From Protopterus annectens (taxonomy: Eukaryota; Chordata; Ceratodontiformes; Protopteridae): a DNA stretch of 64,000 nucleotides. This document shows positions 9,459 to 21,221 of the stretch, piece by piece (positions within the stretch are counted from its first letter, which is position 1; every line of letters begins with the position of its first letter). Where the stretch lies: assembly GCF_019279795.1 (NCBI RefSeq), contig NC_056733.1:1424301917-1424365916 (forward strand), given 5' to 3'. The notes below the pieces were generated by a model. The model searched no databases and was not told the DNA's origin. It was given only the letters and a program-made list of their open reading frames with translations. The translations under genes and the position numbers were made by a program.

Positions 9459-11720
9459 TTAGAACATCTTAAGAGTTCATGTCCATTTTACTTACCCAGG
9501 GAGCTGAATGATGTCAGTGTAACAGTTGTGTATATCCCACCTAGTGCTAATGCCACTGAGGCTCTAAATAAACTATGCAATCACATGGGTGAGCTGCAGA
9601 GCAAGTATCCTGACTTTGTACATGCGGCAGTTGGTGACTTTAATAAAGTAGATCTGAAAGTAGTACTCCCACACTACCATCATTATGTGGACATTCCCAC
9701 AAGGGGTGATAACATCCTGGACAAGGTGTACATAAACTTAAAGAAATCTTATAAGGAAGTGCAACTTCCACAAATGGAAAACTCTGACCATACCATCTTG
9801 CTATCACCAGCTTACAAATCAGCACTGGTTAGAGAGGAAACCCAGAAAGAAAGAACTCAGGGTATGGCCCAAGGGTGGCTATAGAGGCCCTTCAAGACTG
9901 CTTTGAAAGAACCAACTGGGACATGTACAAGGAGGCAGCCACAGTGAATTAGCATCTGAACATTGATGAATACACTGAGGTAGTGATGGCATACATTTCA
10001 AACTGCGTTTACAGGGTAACAAATACCAAGAGTATCACTATTGGAGCTAACCAAAAGCCATGGCTCATCCCCAAGGTATATGAGCTTCTGAAGGACAGAA
10101 ATGCAGCTTACAGAGCTAAGGACAAAGCAGCCCTAAATGCAGCAGGAGGTAATCTGAGGAGGGGTATAAAGGAGGCTAAGAGGGAGTATGGCAGAAAGGT
10201 ACAGAGCCACTTTGAACACATGAAGGATGCAAGGAGAGTATGGCAAGACATACAGGAGATCACTGACTTTAAAATCAGGCCAGTACACTGTGAGGATAGC
10301 ATTGAATTCCTGGAGAGTTTGGACATCTTTGGTAGATTTTAGGAAAGAAACAACAGGCTGGCACTAAAACTACCCACTGATGAGAAGGATGCAATACTCA
10401 GCCTCAGCACAGAGGAGGCAAGAATAGAGGTAATGAGAGTGAACCCCAGGAAGGCTGCTGGCCCAGGCAACATTCTGGGCAAGGTGTTAAAAGGCTGTAC
10501 TGAAACTATGTACAGTGCGCAAGGAAGTATTGAACACCTCTCTTGCCATGGCAAAAGTACCCTCATGCTACAAGGAAACTATCATCATCCCACTACCTCC
10601 AGCCCAAATGACTATAGTCCAGTCGCTCTGACATCCACTGCTATGAAATGGTTTGAGCAGCTGATCAAAAAGCATATTTCATCATGCCTACCTCCTGATT
10701 TTGACCCTCTGCAGTTTGCATACAAAGCTAACCGATCCATGGCTGATACCATATCAGTAGCACTACACATCTCCCTTGAGCATTTAGAGGGCAAAGCCAT
10801 TTATGTTAGGATGCTGTTCATAGACTTCAGCTCTGTGTTTAATATAACTAGATCCTGGGCATCCTGATCGAGAGACCACACAGTGTGTGTTCAGGTAAGA
10901 ACACATCAAAGTGCATCACGATTAACACCGGGGTTCCACAGGGACATGTTCTCAGCCCGCTGTTATTCACAATCCTGACCCACGACTGCTATGCTAAGCA
11001 CAAGTCCAACCATATCGAGTTTGCTGATGACACCACAGTTGCGGGGCTCATCACAAACGATGATGAAAGGGCATACAGAGCTCATCACAAACGACGATGA
11101 AAGGGCATACAGACAGGAGGTGGCATCTTTGATCAGTTGGTGTGAGGGGGAACAACCTTGATTTGAATGTAAGCAAGATCAAAGAGATTTGCTTCGACTT
11201 CAGGAAAAGGAGAATAAACCACCCAGTGCTCATGATCACTGGTAAGAGTGTAGAGAGGAATAAGAGTACGAAATTCCTGGGTGTACACATATCAGAGGAT
11301 CTCTTGTGGTTGGGAAACACCAATCAACTGGTCAAGAAAGTGCACCAATACCTCCACTTTTTTAAGAAGGCTGAAAAAAATCTAAGCTTCCTCCTCATAT
11401 TCTCTCCACCTTCTACAGAGGTGCAACATAGACCATCCTCACCTGCAACTTCACAGTGTGGATTGAAAACTGCACAGTTACAGAAAGGAAGGTGCTACAA
11501 AGAGTAGTGAGGGTTGCAGAATATGTAACAGGTTCCAGTCTTCCATCAATAGAACAGCTTTGTTCTACAAGAAGCATCCAAAAGGCATCCAAAATAATAC
11601 AGGACAACACGCATCCTGTGCATGGACTGTTGAAGCATCTGGCATCGGGCAGGAGACATCACAGCATCCTCTGCAGGACTACAAAATTCATAACAGTTTC
11701 TACACTACAGTGATTAGACT
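9459..11720 (+). pseudogene. LINE endonuclease remainder and reverse transcriptase (right of DIRS-1)
   Basis: The endonuclease continues with CPFYLPREL, VVYIPPSAN, AAVGDFNKVDL, PTRGDN and ENSDHT (9459-9810), the usual GDFN and SDH motifs of LINE endonucleases. After a frameshifted linker (9983-10342, basic helix-rich KEAKREYGRKVQSHFEHM), RT begins near 10433 (VNPRKAAGP). It has YSPVALTSTAMKWFEQL, DPLQFAYKANRSMADTI, LFIDFSSVFN, NTGVPQGHVLSPLLF-type sequence and the catalytic FADDTT near 11020. The thumb and C-terminal part (LGVHISEDL, then RVVRVAEYVTG) extend to about 11720. Multiple frames and a 34-bp duplication after FADD show it is dead. Confidence 0.82.
11047..11114 (+). repeat. 34-bp tandem duplication within LINE RT
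   Basis: Two adjacent 34-bp copies beginning CTCATCACAAACGA differ at only two positions. They lie 20-30 bp after the FADD codons, and 34 is not a multiple of three, so the duplication shifts the reading frame. Confidence 0.9.
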
Positions 11721-12136
11721 TCTGAACTCAGGTACTAGTCCCAGGGGTCTGGACACAAGTCAGTTTTTATTTATTTGTGCAATACATACTTGCATATATT
11801 GCAAGTGCATTATTTATTTATTACATCCACAGTCAATATTATTTAACTCAGTCAAGTACAACACTAGACAAATAACTTAGGCATTTTAATCTGTGGTGTG
11901 TTTTGTTTTACTTTAAATAGGGTAGTTAATTTAACTCAAGGGAGATGTATTCTTTTCATATACAAGTGTTGGTAAGTGTCTCTGCTCTTTCTTGCGTGTA
12001 TTGGGAGTAGTATTGTATTTGTTAGTTATGTTTACTCATCTACTTGTATGTGTTGTTTAACTTTCCTTTTTAATCTCACGAATTGAGCTGATGCATGAAA
12101 CTTTGTTTAGGCTACACGTGTGTAGTTCTAAATGAC

Positions 12137-12142
12137 AATAAA
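12137..12142 (+). terminator. Polyadenylation signal at LINE 3' end
   Basis: AATAAA within AATGACAATAAAGTTTAC, just before homology to the LINE stops near 12165. This is the typical position for a Rex1-like 3' terminus. Confidence 0.6.
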
Positions 12143-12169
12143 GTTTACTTTGACCTCTTTGCTGGACGC

Positions 12170-14740
12170 TGTGATTTCCTCTTGCCTTCTTCATGTTTGT
12201 CCCAAACATGTCCCTGAATCACCAGAATTTGTTCTCTTTGACCATCTCTGCAATTAGAGCTACCTTGGCTTCTGCTCTGATGTCATCATTTCTTCATCTG
12301 TCCCACACTGTGCATCCTACTACCTGCATCAATCACTTCATCTTCATCGCCTATAGCTTCCTCAGTTGCTCTACCTTTACTGCCCAGGTTTCTACCATAC
12401 GGTAATACTGGTCTCACCACTGTTTCGTACACCTTTCTTTTCATTTTGTTTGACATTCTTCTGATGTACACTACCCAACACTCTGACAGTTGTCCGAAGC
12501 CCTCTGATTCTAGCTTTGACTTCTTCATTCAGACTTCCCTTCTCCTCCATCTACCCTCACAGATACTTGAAGTTGTAATCCTATTCCATTATTTTTCTTT
12601 TTGCTGTCATTGCAACCGTCTTAGGTGTACTCCGTTTCATCCTATGCATCTTCGGTTTTGCATTCCATTTCCCTATCCTTTGCTCAAAGTCCGCCTGTAA
12701 TGCCACATTGTCTGCATATAGCATCTTTTTTTTTTTTACCTGTCACCTCCAATCCATTTGGTCCATCACTAGTATGAACGGCAGTGAGCTCAGAGCTGAA
12801 CCCTAATGCACACCCACTCAAACTGGGAACCCCTCTGTGAGACCAAACGGTGTCTGTACTTGAGTCATTGGGTCCTTGTACATAGCCTGAACTAATTCTA
12901 CCAATGTTTCTGGGACTTCAAACCACTGCAGAACTTTCCAAATCTGCTTTCTTGGGACCTTGTTGTATTTGTTTTCTCCAAGTCTAAGAATGCTCAGTTG
13001 GACCTTTTCCTCATCTCCAGCTTCTTCTCAACTATCTGTCTCACTGCAAACATCTGGTTAGTTGTGCTGCATCCTGATCTGAATCAGAACTACTCATCTC
13101 CCATCTTACATTCTACTACTCTGCACATTCGCTTATCAATCACCCTCTCCAGAACGTTCATGCAGACTGACAGGAGTTTGACATCTCTATACTGCCCAAA
13201 GTTGTGAATGTTCCCTTTGTTCATGTATACTGGCACTAGTATACTTATTCTCCAGTCATCTGGGATATGCCTCCCCCTCTCCAAACTGCTAGGAGTACCC
13301 TCATGAGCCATTTCTCTCCTGTCTTACCCAGCATATTTCTCATATCAGTCGTGACGTTATCAGAGCCTGCCGTTTTCACCAGACTTAAATTTCCTTAGTG
13401 CTATTCTCACTTTTTATAAGGTGGGCTCCTCCTCTCCTGTCATCAGAAGCTGTGTCGAAGCACTACAGCTTCTGTGGAGTTTTCCTCATTCAGAAGTTGC
13501 TGAAAGTACTTCTTCCATCTGCCTTTAATTTCCTGTGGGCTGGTGCGCAAGTGGTTGCTCGCATCCTTTACAAAGGGTGCCTGACTATCTTCTTTATCTT
13601 TCTCTTCACCTTGCAAGCTGACAGAGTTTTTGTGCCATCTAAAAAGCCGCATTCCAGAAGCTGGTAGAGTGCCTCTGATGCCTTGTTCTTTGCTACTGTA
13701 ACTTCTCTCTTAGCCAACCAGTATTCCAACTTAGCCTAGTCCATCTTTTCCTTCTCCTATTTTTCGTGTACTCCACTCTTTTGGGGACTTCCTGGATGTC
13801 TGCATTCCACCATCAGCTTTCCTTATGATCCTTATTTTTGTACTGGTCTTAGTTGCAAACCAGTTCTGTAGTGCATACATATGCAGTCTTGAGGTGCTGC
13901 CATTTTTCTTCGGCTCCACTGATTTTTTTCTTCTTCCTGAGGTGCTAAAGCCCTGAATAATTCCCTGAACTCTCTTGCTTTCTCTCCAGTCAACTTCCAG
14001 TTCTTCAGGCTAGTCTCTGTTGCCCTTAGAGTCTTCTCTGACCACTGCTTGCAGCTGATTGTGGCAACCAGTGGTTTATGCTCTGGGCCAACTGTTTCAC
14101 TGGGGATGACTTTGCAATCACTGATTCTATGCCAGTGCTGTTTTCTTACTAGCAGGAAGTCTGCCTTAGTTGCATGTTGTTCACTATTATGATTTTGTGA
14201 CCATCTTGCTGGACCATGCTTGTTGGCCACCATCAAGCCATCTGCCAGACAAAAACTGAGAATGGCCTCTCCTTAATTTCTGTTGCCTCACCCCTCTGGA
14301 CCAAGGCAATCCTCTTATCCTGTTCTGTCTCAAGATGTAAATTCAGGTTACCCATTATCAACACCAATTAATGTTGTCCTGCTTTATGTAGTGGGTCTGA
14401 CAACTGTAATCTGAATGTACTCTTCCTCATTATCACAACTCTGCTGTGGGTCAGAGGGTGAGATTATGAAAAGTGCCCCATCCTTACACTGGAAAATGAA
14501 TGCCATGCATCTGTCACAAATTCTGATGACGTCCCTCCCCGTCTTCTGAAGCCTTTCCCTCACCACAATTCTCACACCATTTCTGGTGTGTCCTCCTCCT
14601 GTATATTCGGCTCTGCACTCAAAGCCAAGCAGCTTTGCTGCAGTGCCCTTGTCTGCTGAATACGTATGCTGTCCGGCTTCCTCCTTACCATCATGTCATC
14701 CACTTCCATGGTGCAACCAGTCAGTGAACATATAATAAGT
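12170..14740 (-). mobile_element. RTE-like LINE, decayed (copy A)
   Basis: Minus-strand frames read from 14720 downwards give an endonuclease (MMVRRKPDSIRIQQTR, then EYTGGGHTRNGVRIVVRE, then ICDRCMAF), a domain end with KADFLLVRKQHWHRISDCKV near 14150, and a linker RNK/KNWKLTGEKAREF. RT fragments follow: IPDDWRISILVPVY and YRDVKLLSVCMNVLERVIDKR near 13150-13260. The C-terminus is NKMKRKVYETVVRPVLPYG near 12440. These are the blocks seen in the younger copy B at 61958-63560. Frames change many times and no catalytic FADD was located, so this copy is old. Placement in the RTE/RTEX (Expander) group is from motif memory. Confidence 0.75.
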
Positions 14741-15217
14741 GTAGCACTTCTTAGTTTATGTTTAGCAAGTTGATTGGTTTTACATCCAGCTTTTATTCAG
14801 CAGCGTTATCCCAGGTAACCTAAGCTGGACACCAGCTGACCAGTAGCTTATTGACCCAGAGCTGCTGGGCTTTATGGTGGGTACACACTGGCCAACAGAG
14901 ACGCATATAACCCTAGCATGGGGCCCTGGCGTAGGTTGGAGTAGGCTAGGTCCTCAACCCACTTATCACTGGCAAATACTCATGGCCATTTAGCAACATT
15001 AGTCAACGCAACTGAAACACTTGGTGTAAAAAAAAAACTATCAAGTAGCCCTGACAAGGCATGCAGTCTGTGATTTGTGTTCGCCTATCTTGAGGATACT
15101 GTGCACAACAGTTGATGCCCAAATCAGTTTGTCTATACAACTGTGCCCCATGCAGGGCACCATCTAGAATCTGTGCTGCTGCTCACAGCTCCATTATTGG
15201 AGGAGTTTGAGGTGGAA
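14741..15217. other. Unassigned segment between LINE and SINE
   Basis: No gene seen. A block at about 14800-14960 (GACACCAGCTGACCAGTAGC, GGGCCCTGGCG) has the look of a dispersed repeat, but I cannot assign a family. Confidence 0.35.
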
Positions 15218-15372
15218 ACTCTCAGCATGTTTTTGGGAAGTTGGAGGAACCACACAGAGACCCAAGGCAAACATGCAAGCTGCACACAGGCATTGGCCGG
15301 AGGTCAGAATCAAACCTTGTATCTCGTGCATGGGAGTTAAATACCTTAACTACGATGCCATTAAACTAGACA
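15218..15372 (-). mobile_element. tRNA-headed SINE fragment
   Basis: On the minus strand this begins with a tRNA-like head: an A-box-like TGGCATCGTAGTTAAGG and a B-box-like GGTTTGATTCTGACC. A body follows (GTGTGCAGCTTGCATGTTT, then GTGTGGTTCCTCCAACTTCC) that resembles a dispersed repeat common in fish genomes. The same body appears in 38600-38865. Truncated at the 3' side. Confidence 0.6.
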
Positions 15373-18300
15373 ATAAAATAAAGCTTCCTGGCTGCAGGTG
15401 GTAGAGTAACGTTGTCCCAGGGACATAGCATAGGCCAGAGATACTGTGGATAAAAACTAAATCTGGAAGTTAGGAGTAGAATGTAGCTGGCCTGAAAGTT
15501 GAGACCAAGAAAGGGGAAAAAGCTAAAAAGTTTTAAGAGGAAGCAAAGGGCATTTGCATCTGTAAACTATCAACATTTACATACAGTCCAGGAGGGGCTC
15601 ATAGCAGGAAGGCCCAGTTTTGGGGGTGGGGGGACAGCGAGGTACACAGTTCAAAAGAAAGACAGCATTCATCACCACTCCCACTCTCATCATGTATTTA
15701 ATGGGAGAGAAAGTAAATGGGATAAGATTATTGTAAGGCTGTGAGTAGATGTGGCAGTCAACTTACAAAGACTTGTATGGAAATAATTAGGAAGAGGGTA
15801 GGGCATAGTCTACTGAGGGAGCAGCAGCGACTGCAAACTTAAAGTAAAGGGAAGACAAAAAAACATGTAAAAGTTCTAAACACACATCCCTGCCAAATGT
15901 GTAAAGGGTCACCAGGGTACTGGCTGTAAGGTCAGAAAGGGTAGTACCAAGCCTAACAGATGGAATTTGTGAAGGGTAGGTTATCCACGGACCACTGAAG
16001 GCTTCTTTTAAAGAATGACAAAACTGACCTATCAATATTCAGCTGATTGGTCACAAAGAACCAATGGAAGCAAAAAAGAACCAATGGAAGCAAGTCTAAT
16101 AATTTTTGCAGAGGCTGGTCCCCTCCATTCCTGCTTCTAAATGGGTGCATTTCACTTTTATCGAATGTTGATGCTGTCAATAAACGGAAGCAGGATATGG
16201 GAACATCTTTATGACAGTCATATGCATGCCAATTAAAGCACCAGAATTTAAAGAAGAAATCTTCCCAAAATCGGAAAGTTTTCTTTTCAAAAGGTGATTT
16301 TCCTTCCCTGTAATCCAACAATAAATGCATCACACACAGAAAAAGCATCGTGTAACAATTACTCAATTTGTTTTATGTCTACACTTGTTTGCCTTTCTTT
16401 TCTCTGTTTGTCTCATTATCTGTCCCATCATGAAGGCTAGGAGTGGCAGACTATGTCACTTATTCCAACTACTGAGCAATTAAGAAAACAAGGACTCAAA
16501 CATTGGCATTTAATGTGCCTCATCGCATACAGATTGGAACACTTCAGATAAATAGTGCAGCCTGGAATATGAACAAAAACAAAGTTTTCATACTTAGTTT
16601 TCAGATGCAAAGGAACAAGAAAACAACTCCCTGTTAGGTTTATTTATTTTAATAAATTAATTAATTGAACTTCGAGTGCCAGAAAGAAAGAAAATGTTTC
16701 CATCTTACTCCTCTGATTTTGCACTTTTCTTACAGTGTATTTTCAGTAAAAGTGCATCTTTCTTACAGCAGTTTTGCATTGCATGCAGTGAGTTTTTTGA
16801 GGCAAGTCATTCAGCTGGGGAAGGAAAAGTAACATTAAAGAATCAAATTTGAGCTATAGCATTAAAAAACTGAATGCAACACAAACCAGCTCAGTATAAG
16901 TAGCTCCTATTAATCACAGGGGGTCAAGATTTCTCACACAAGCACTGAACTACACTTGTTAATTTGAAAAGAACAATCAGCTCAGGCTACATGTTTAAGC
17001 CTGTCATTCAAACATCCCTTAAAATGCTGCATCAGAGATGGTCACTAATAAAAATCAAAGGAAACAAAGTAATTAAAAATACAGACTGATACGGACAGTC
17101 AAAAGTAGGCTGCCACGGTAATGTAGAAAGCTGGTGAGAGAGAGAACCACAGTTTATGATCCCCTCTCTCATCATAGGGATTTCTCTCTGTCCCTCTAAA
17201 ATAACAACAGTGTGATGAAAGCATGGACTGCAAAACAATATCATACTACAAATGTCAGTCCCCTTTCAGGCCATTTGAAGTATAACAAATTAAAAAATAA
17301 TAATAACCAACTTGACACAGAGCTACTAGCAATGCAGAAAAGTTCAAGATATGCTGAAAAAGTTTTTTTTTTTTCAGTTTTTGGTGCAGTTCTCCTTTAA
17401 GGCAATGGTGAATGGAACAACTCTGATTGCGGTAAGGATGGGGAAGGGCACCAGGCAAGATGCCCACTGTTACTCTTGCCCCTTATCGTCATAAAAGAGA
17501 TGCTTGCATAGAGGACGAGGGTTGTCTGGGAGACAAGCAGAAAGCCCGGGAATGTAGTGTTACTCTCTGTCTGTGGATTACTGCAAGATACTGACCACAG
17601 ATCCACAGCAGCAGTTGCCATAGGTTACAGAAGTGCTTAAGGACTATCGAGGAAGGACAAAATTGGAATATCCCCTTTTGATGTCACTGATTAGTGTTAG
17701 ACAGGCAGACATGGCTGGGAACTGTCAATAGCACTGAAGTGTGCAAAATACCTAGGACTGTGGCCTCATCTAACAATGAGGAAGAGAGGTGAAAGGAAGT
17801 CCAAGTTGACATGCAAAATAAGGAAAAATCTGAAGACAAATGGGAAAATTAAATTCTACTGGGCAAGGCAGTTGTGCTAAGAATGGTGGAAATTTGACAG
17901 ATGTTGTATTTAGTTATCCATATTCCTATACCTCTCAGGTGCAGGACAGAAAGGCAAAGTGTGTGTATAGTGTGTGTGAAATGGGAAAAGTGAGAAAGGA
18001 GAGGCTCACTGAAAGCTGAATTACAGGAAAAATAGATGTCATAAGACTGGCAAAGAGTATAACCGATTTGCATAGACTGGGAAAGGGGTGAGAATTTAGA
18101 GGAAGGGGTTCAGTACAAGTTAGTCTACGGGAAGATCAGGAATGACATGCACAAGTATATTTGTGGTAGCAATGGGTCTACCCTAGAAGAGCAGGGTGAA
18201 TACACAAGAGATCAGTTGGAAAGAATTGTAAAAGTTGCATAGAGAAGGTGGTCTGATTGCATTAATGGTAGACATAAAAATTGAGGAGGAAGAGAAGAAA

Positions 18301-18633
18301 ATATGCTGACACAGTGACTTTGGATAAAGGAGGGAATAGGATGTTAGTTAGGGACACGAACACTAGTAGAGCTTGGTGTATTTGCAAAGAGAAGAATTGG
18401 TGAGGTGGTATGATACAGAATGGTATGAGAATGTACATAAGCAGCAAAGGGAAACAGTGACAACTGAAATACACACAGATGCAAAAGGAATGGGAAGAAT
18501 GGTGTGGCCAAGTAATTACAAGAAAGTGATGTGAAGCAGAGGTTAAGAGTAAGTAGTGCGTTGAACTGGGTTATACGTAAGGGTATGCAAAAAGGAGAGG
18601 CGATAGAACAAGACTGCAGCAAAGACACTGGCA
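15373..18633. other. Long unassigned AT-rich stretch
   Basis: No convincing gene. Features noted are a 21-bp tandem duplication (AAAGAACCAATGGAAGCAA) at about 16052-16093 and a possible T2/Kolobok-type end at 17386-17401. Open frames here (for example 15953-16366 minus) are isolated, without recognisable domains. Confidence 0.4.
17386..17401 (-). repeat. Possible terminus of a TTAA (T2/Kolobok-like) element
   Basis: GCAGTTCTCCTTTAA reads TTAAAGGAGAACTGC on the minus strand, very close to the TTAAAGG start of T2-type MITEs of Xenopus and to the foldback element at 48776. No matching second end was found within about 600 bases, so this may be a chance match or a truncated copy. Confidence 0.3.
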
Positions 18634-18634
18634 C

Positions 18635-18666
<32 letters not shown>

Positions 18667-18668
18667 CG
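18634..18668. repeat. (TA)n(TG)n microsatellite
   Basis: A run of AT dinucleotides passes directly into TGTGTGTG. Confidence 0.95.
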
Positions 18669-19469
18669 AAACGTTTCCAATGTCTGAAAATTGGAGGCTA
18701 TGATATCTAAGAATTTGAACCTATTACAAATCGTATCAACACAATGTAAATATACTCCAAGTATTTACTATAGCAAAAAAATTATTTCTTTTTGCAATGC
18801 TGTGAGGTAAAGCAGGTCACTGAAGGTCTCTTGGAGCTTCTCCACTTTTAAAGTAAAATAAACTACAAGTGTTTCTATGCCTCACTGTAAAATTTATCTA
18901 ATTTCTGGTTATCACATTTCCTACATCTGTTCCCTATTGCTTTTGTTACCACTAGTCATCCAGGTTGATATAAACTTCCAACTCCAAAAAGTATTTACAT
19001 TTCCATTATAATTCAAGTAACACTGTTTTAAATGTTGCCTCTCTAATTCTGTTCAGCATGGAAAATCTTTCTTACTCACTGTTCTTCTCCCGATTTTAAT
19101 TTGTATCCTTTATGGATTTTCCACCGTTTCTCCCCATTTAAGTTTACTTCTGATTTGGAGTTCCATTTTTTAAAATGAAATGTCTCTTTGCAGTTTAAAT
19201 GCATCACAGTTATGTAGAGATTGTAGTGCTCAGTTACTTTTCCAGCCATCATTCCTAACATATATGGGTTCATTTTTAACAAAAAGCTTCATGAACCAAA
19301 AGGTATGACCCCAAAAATTCAACTTCTTCTTTTGGTCACATCACCACACAGAGAGCAAGATATTGTATAAATGGCTTTAATGGACATGCCCTCACATATG
19401 CAAAATGGTTCACCCATTAAACTCCATGGATGTACCCCCATGCTAGCTCTATACTCTTCAGCAAAGGAT
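18669..19469. other. No recognised feature
   Basis: AT-rich DNA with only short chance ORFs. I see no repeat signature or gene. Confidence 0.4.
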
Positions 19470-19682
19470 ATGTGTGACTGACGGTAGCCCCGCGGTGGTG
19501 GTGCTGCGATTCTCAGCTAGTGCATCTTCTGCGTGGAGACATGCGTGAATGGGCGTACCTTCGTTGAAGGTTGTGCATCAGGGCTGGTAACTCGGCACAT
19601 AAAAATCAACTACCAATCATTAGCGGACAGGCGTTCCGCTGTGGCGACCCCTAACCGGGAAAAGCCGAAAGACACAACAACC
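19470..19682 (+). mobile_element. SINE with RTE-type 3' tail
   Basis: The element ends in GTGGCGACCCCTAACCGGG followed by AAAAGCCGAAAG. This is the same 3' tail as the RTE-like LINE copy B, read in coding sense, at 61958-61995. Upstream are GGTTGTGCATCAGGGCTGG and GCGGACAGGCGTTCCGC. Sharing of a LINE tail is the standard signature of a SINE mobilised by that LINE. The same family is present inverted at 38600-38865. CpG retention suggests a relatively young insertion. Confidence 0.7.
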
Positions 19683-19885
19683 TACAGAAATATGAAGGTA
19701 AGCAACCACACTGTACAACAACACCAAAGTTGCTTCAAGTTTGGTATTTACTTTTAATTTTAATTTTCTGTTCCATCATCTCATTCACGCTTACAAAATC
19801 CATAACCATTTCCTGGTGCAGACCACTTACTCATCATTGCCCATTTCCAGTGTTTCTGTCATAAACTAACTTTAGCTTCCCTTTG

Positions 19886-20195
19886 CTGTTTTCCAATCAT
19901 TAAAACAAAAAACAAAGAAAATAGTGCCCAAATGGCAGTAAAAACACCATAAGCTCCACACAATACTTGCAGGTACCAGGATCTTTATTCGTTAAGTGCT
20001 TTCATCCCCTGTATTACTCTATCACTCTCTGGGACTTCTTCAGAACTAAATTTCCCCTTAAAGTACGTGCAAGTATTTTGTGGAGCTTATGGTGTTTTTA
20101 CTGCCATTTGGGCACTATTTTTTTTTTGTTTTGTTTTAAGGTGGTTTGTTAGTGTTCTTAAAAACGTTGATTTCTATAACTGTTTTCCAATCATT
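19886..20195. mobile_element. Retroposed hairpin flanked by a 16-bp target duplication
   Basis: CTGTTTTCCAATCATT occurs at 19886-19901 and again at 20180-20195. Between the copies lie inverted arms of about 70 bp (19902-19972 and 20068-20141) that pair over ATAGTGCCCAAATGGCAG and AAAACACCATAAGCTCCAC. A long perfect target duplication is typical of LINE-type target-primed insertion, whereas MITEs usually leave 2-9 bp. The inner 95 bp contain CTTCTTCAGAAC. Family unknown. Confidence 0.65.
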
Positions 20196-20741
20196 GCTTT
20201 CATAGTTCAACTCTGAATCATGGACTTATTTCTTGTTTACCATGACTTGCTCTTTACAATCATAGAAAATACTAGGCCATGTAGCCATTTTTGCCTTGCA
20301 ATTACCCAGCCTTAGATCTTACTTCCTTTTTCAATGAGTGATATGCCACCCACGCTGAGGGTGAATTTGTGAATACCCATGTAATTGTCTAACTCCTTTT
20401 TGAAGTAAGACAGTGTGTTACACGGTTTGATTTGGAGTGGAAGTTTGTTCCAGAGAAGGGGTAGATGTTACAAATATGTCTCTCTGCTGTGATTTATTTT
20501 CTGAAATAGGTTCAGATTTCTGGTTCTAGTGTTTGTTATACGGATTGATTTGTGAAACTCTTGGATAACTGGATCCCTAATGGCATGAAAAGCAAGGTAT
20601 ATATTGCCCTCCAAGGAGTCTACACAACAGGGAGAAAGCTTCTCTCTCCTGGTAGCTCAGTTCTTTTAGGGCCAAGATTTTTTTTTAAGTTAGGAATAGT
20701 ACAGTTGTGTACACTTATCATAAATGTAGATGTTCGAGTGT

Positions 20742-20895
20742 ATTCACTGTTGCAGTCATTACATTTGGGTAATCCTGCTGCCAGGTTGCCCTCAGCCAGC
20801 CTGAATTCCAAAGTCTTGGGTCCTGCGCAGCTGCTGGCAGGTCATCAGGGGTATAAAAGAAGCAGTTGACGCCATTTTCTTCAGTTTTTCTTGCC
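20742..20895 (+). repeat. DIRS-2 left inverted terminal repeat
   Basis: From CACTGTTGCAGTCATTACAT to TTTTTCTTGCC, the reverse complement of 26032-26190. Contains TATAAA at 20852-20857 but has lost the TGACGTCA palindrome kept in the opposite arm (here GGCAGGTCATCAG). Confidence 0.92.
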
Positions 20896-21068
20896 CCAGA
20901 TGTCAGGTGCCCCCAAAAAGGGTAGCCAAACTTTACGTATATATTCAGAAATACATCAATATAAATTTTACCTTCATCTATAAGCAAATACACCACATAG
21001 GTAGTATAAATCAGAGAAGGAAAGTTAAGATCCAAAAGAAAAAAGGGGGAAGGCGGGTGGGTAACCTG

Positions 21069-21170
21069 GATTGCAACAGTGAATACACTCGAACATCTAC
21101 ATTTATGGTAAGTGTACACAACTGTACTATGTTCTTCGTGTTTCACTGATGCAGTCATTACATTTGGGTA
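21069..21170. repeat. DIRS-2 internal complementary region
   Basis: Complements the two outer ends head to tail: ATTGCAACAGTGAATACACT through GTACACAACTGTAC pairs with the left end (20698-20760), and GTTCTTCGTGTTTCACTGATG pairs with the right end (26170-26206). It implies a circle junction of GAAGAACAT joined to AGTACAG. Confidence 0.88.
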
Positions 21171-21221
21171 TAGTCCCAAAGCTATGGTTGGGAGGCTGGA
21201 ACTAGACAGCAGTAGGAGCAG

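Larger units (their letters stand above)
3540..12165 (+). mobile_element. Rex1/Babar-like LINE, interrupted by DIRS-1
   Basis: Two plus-strand segments (about 3540-3762 and 9361-12165) form one non-LTR retrotransposon split by DIRS-1. The left part ends in the endonuclease motif RGGGVCIYVNKRWCS; the right part resumes the same domain (CPFYLPREL, then VVYIPPSAN, then PTRGDN) and runs through RT to a 3' end with the signal AATAAA at 12137-12142. The RT motif FIDFSS-FN and the tail ending in a short ACAATAAAG-type sequence resemble Rex1/Babar elements of fish. It is dead: frameshifts, stops and a 34-bp tandem duplication break the ORF. Clade naming is from memory of motifs; a CR1/L2 relative is the alternative. 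Confidence 0.75.
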
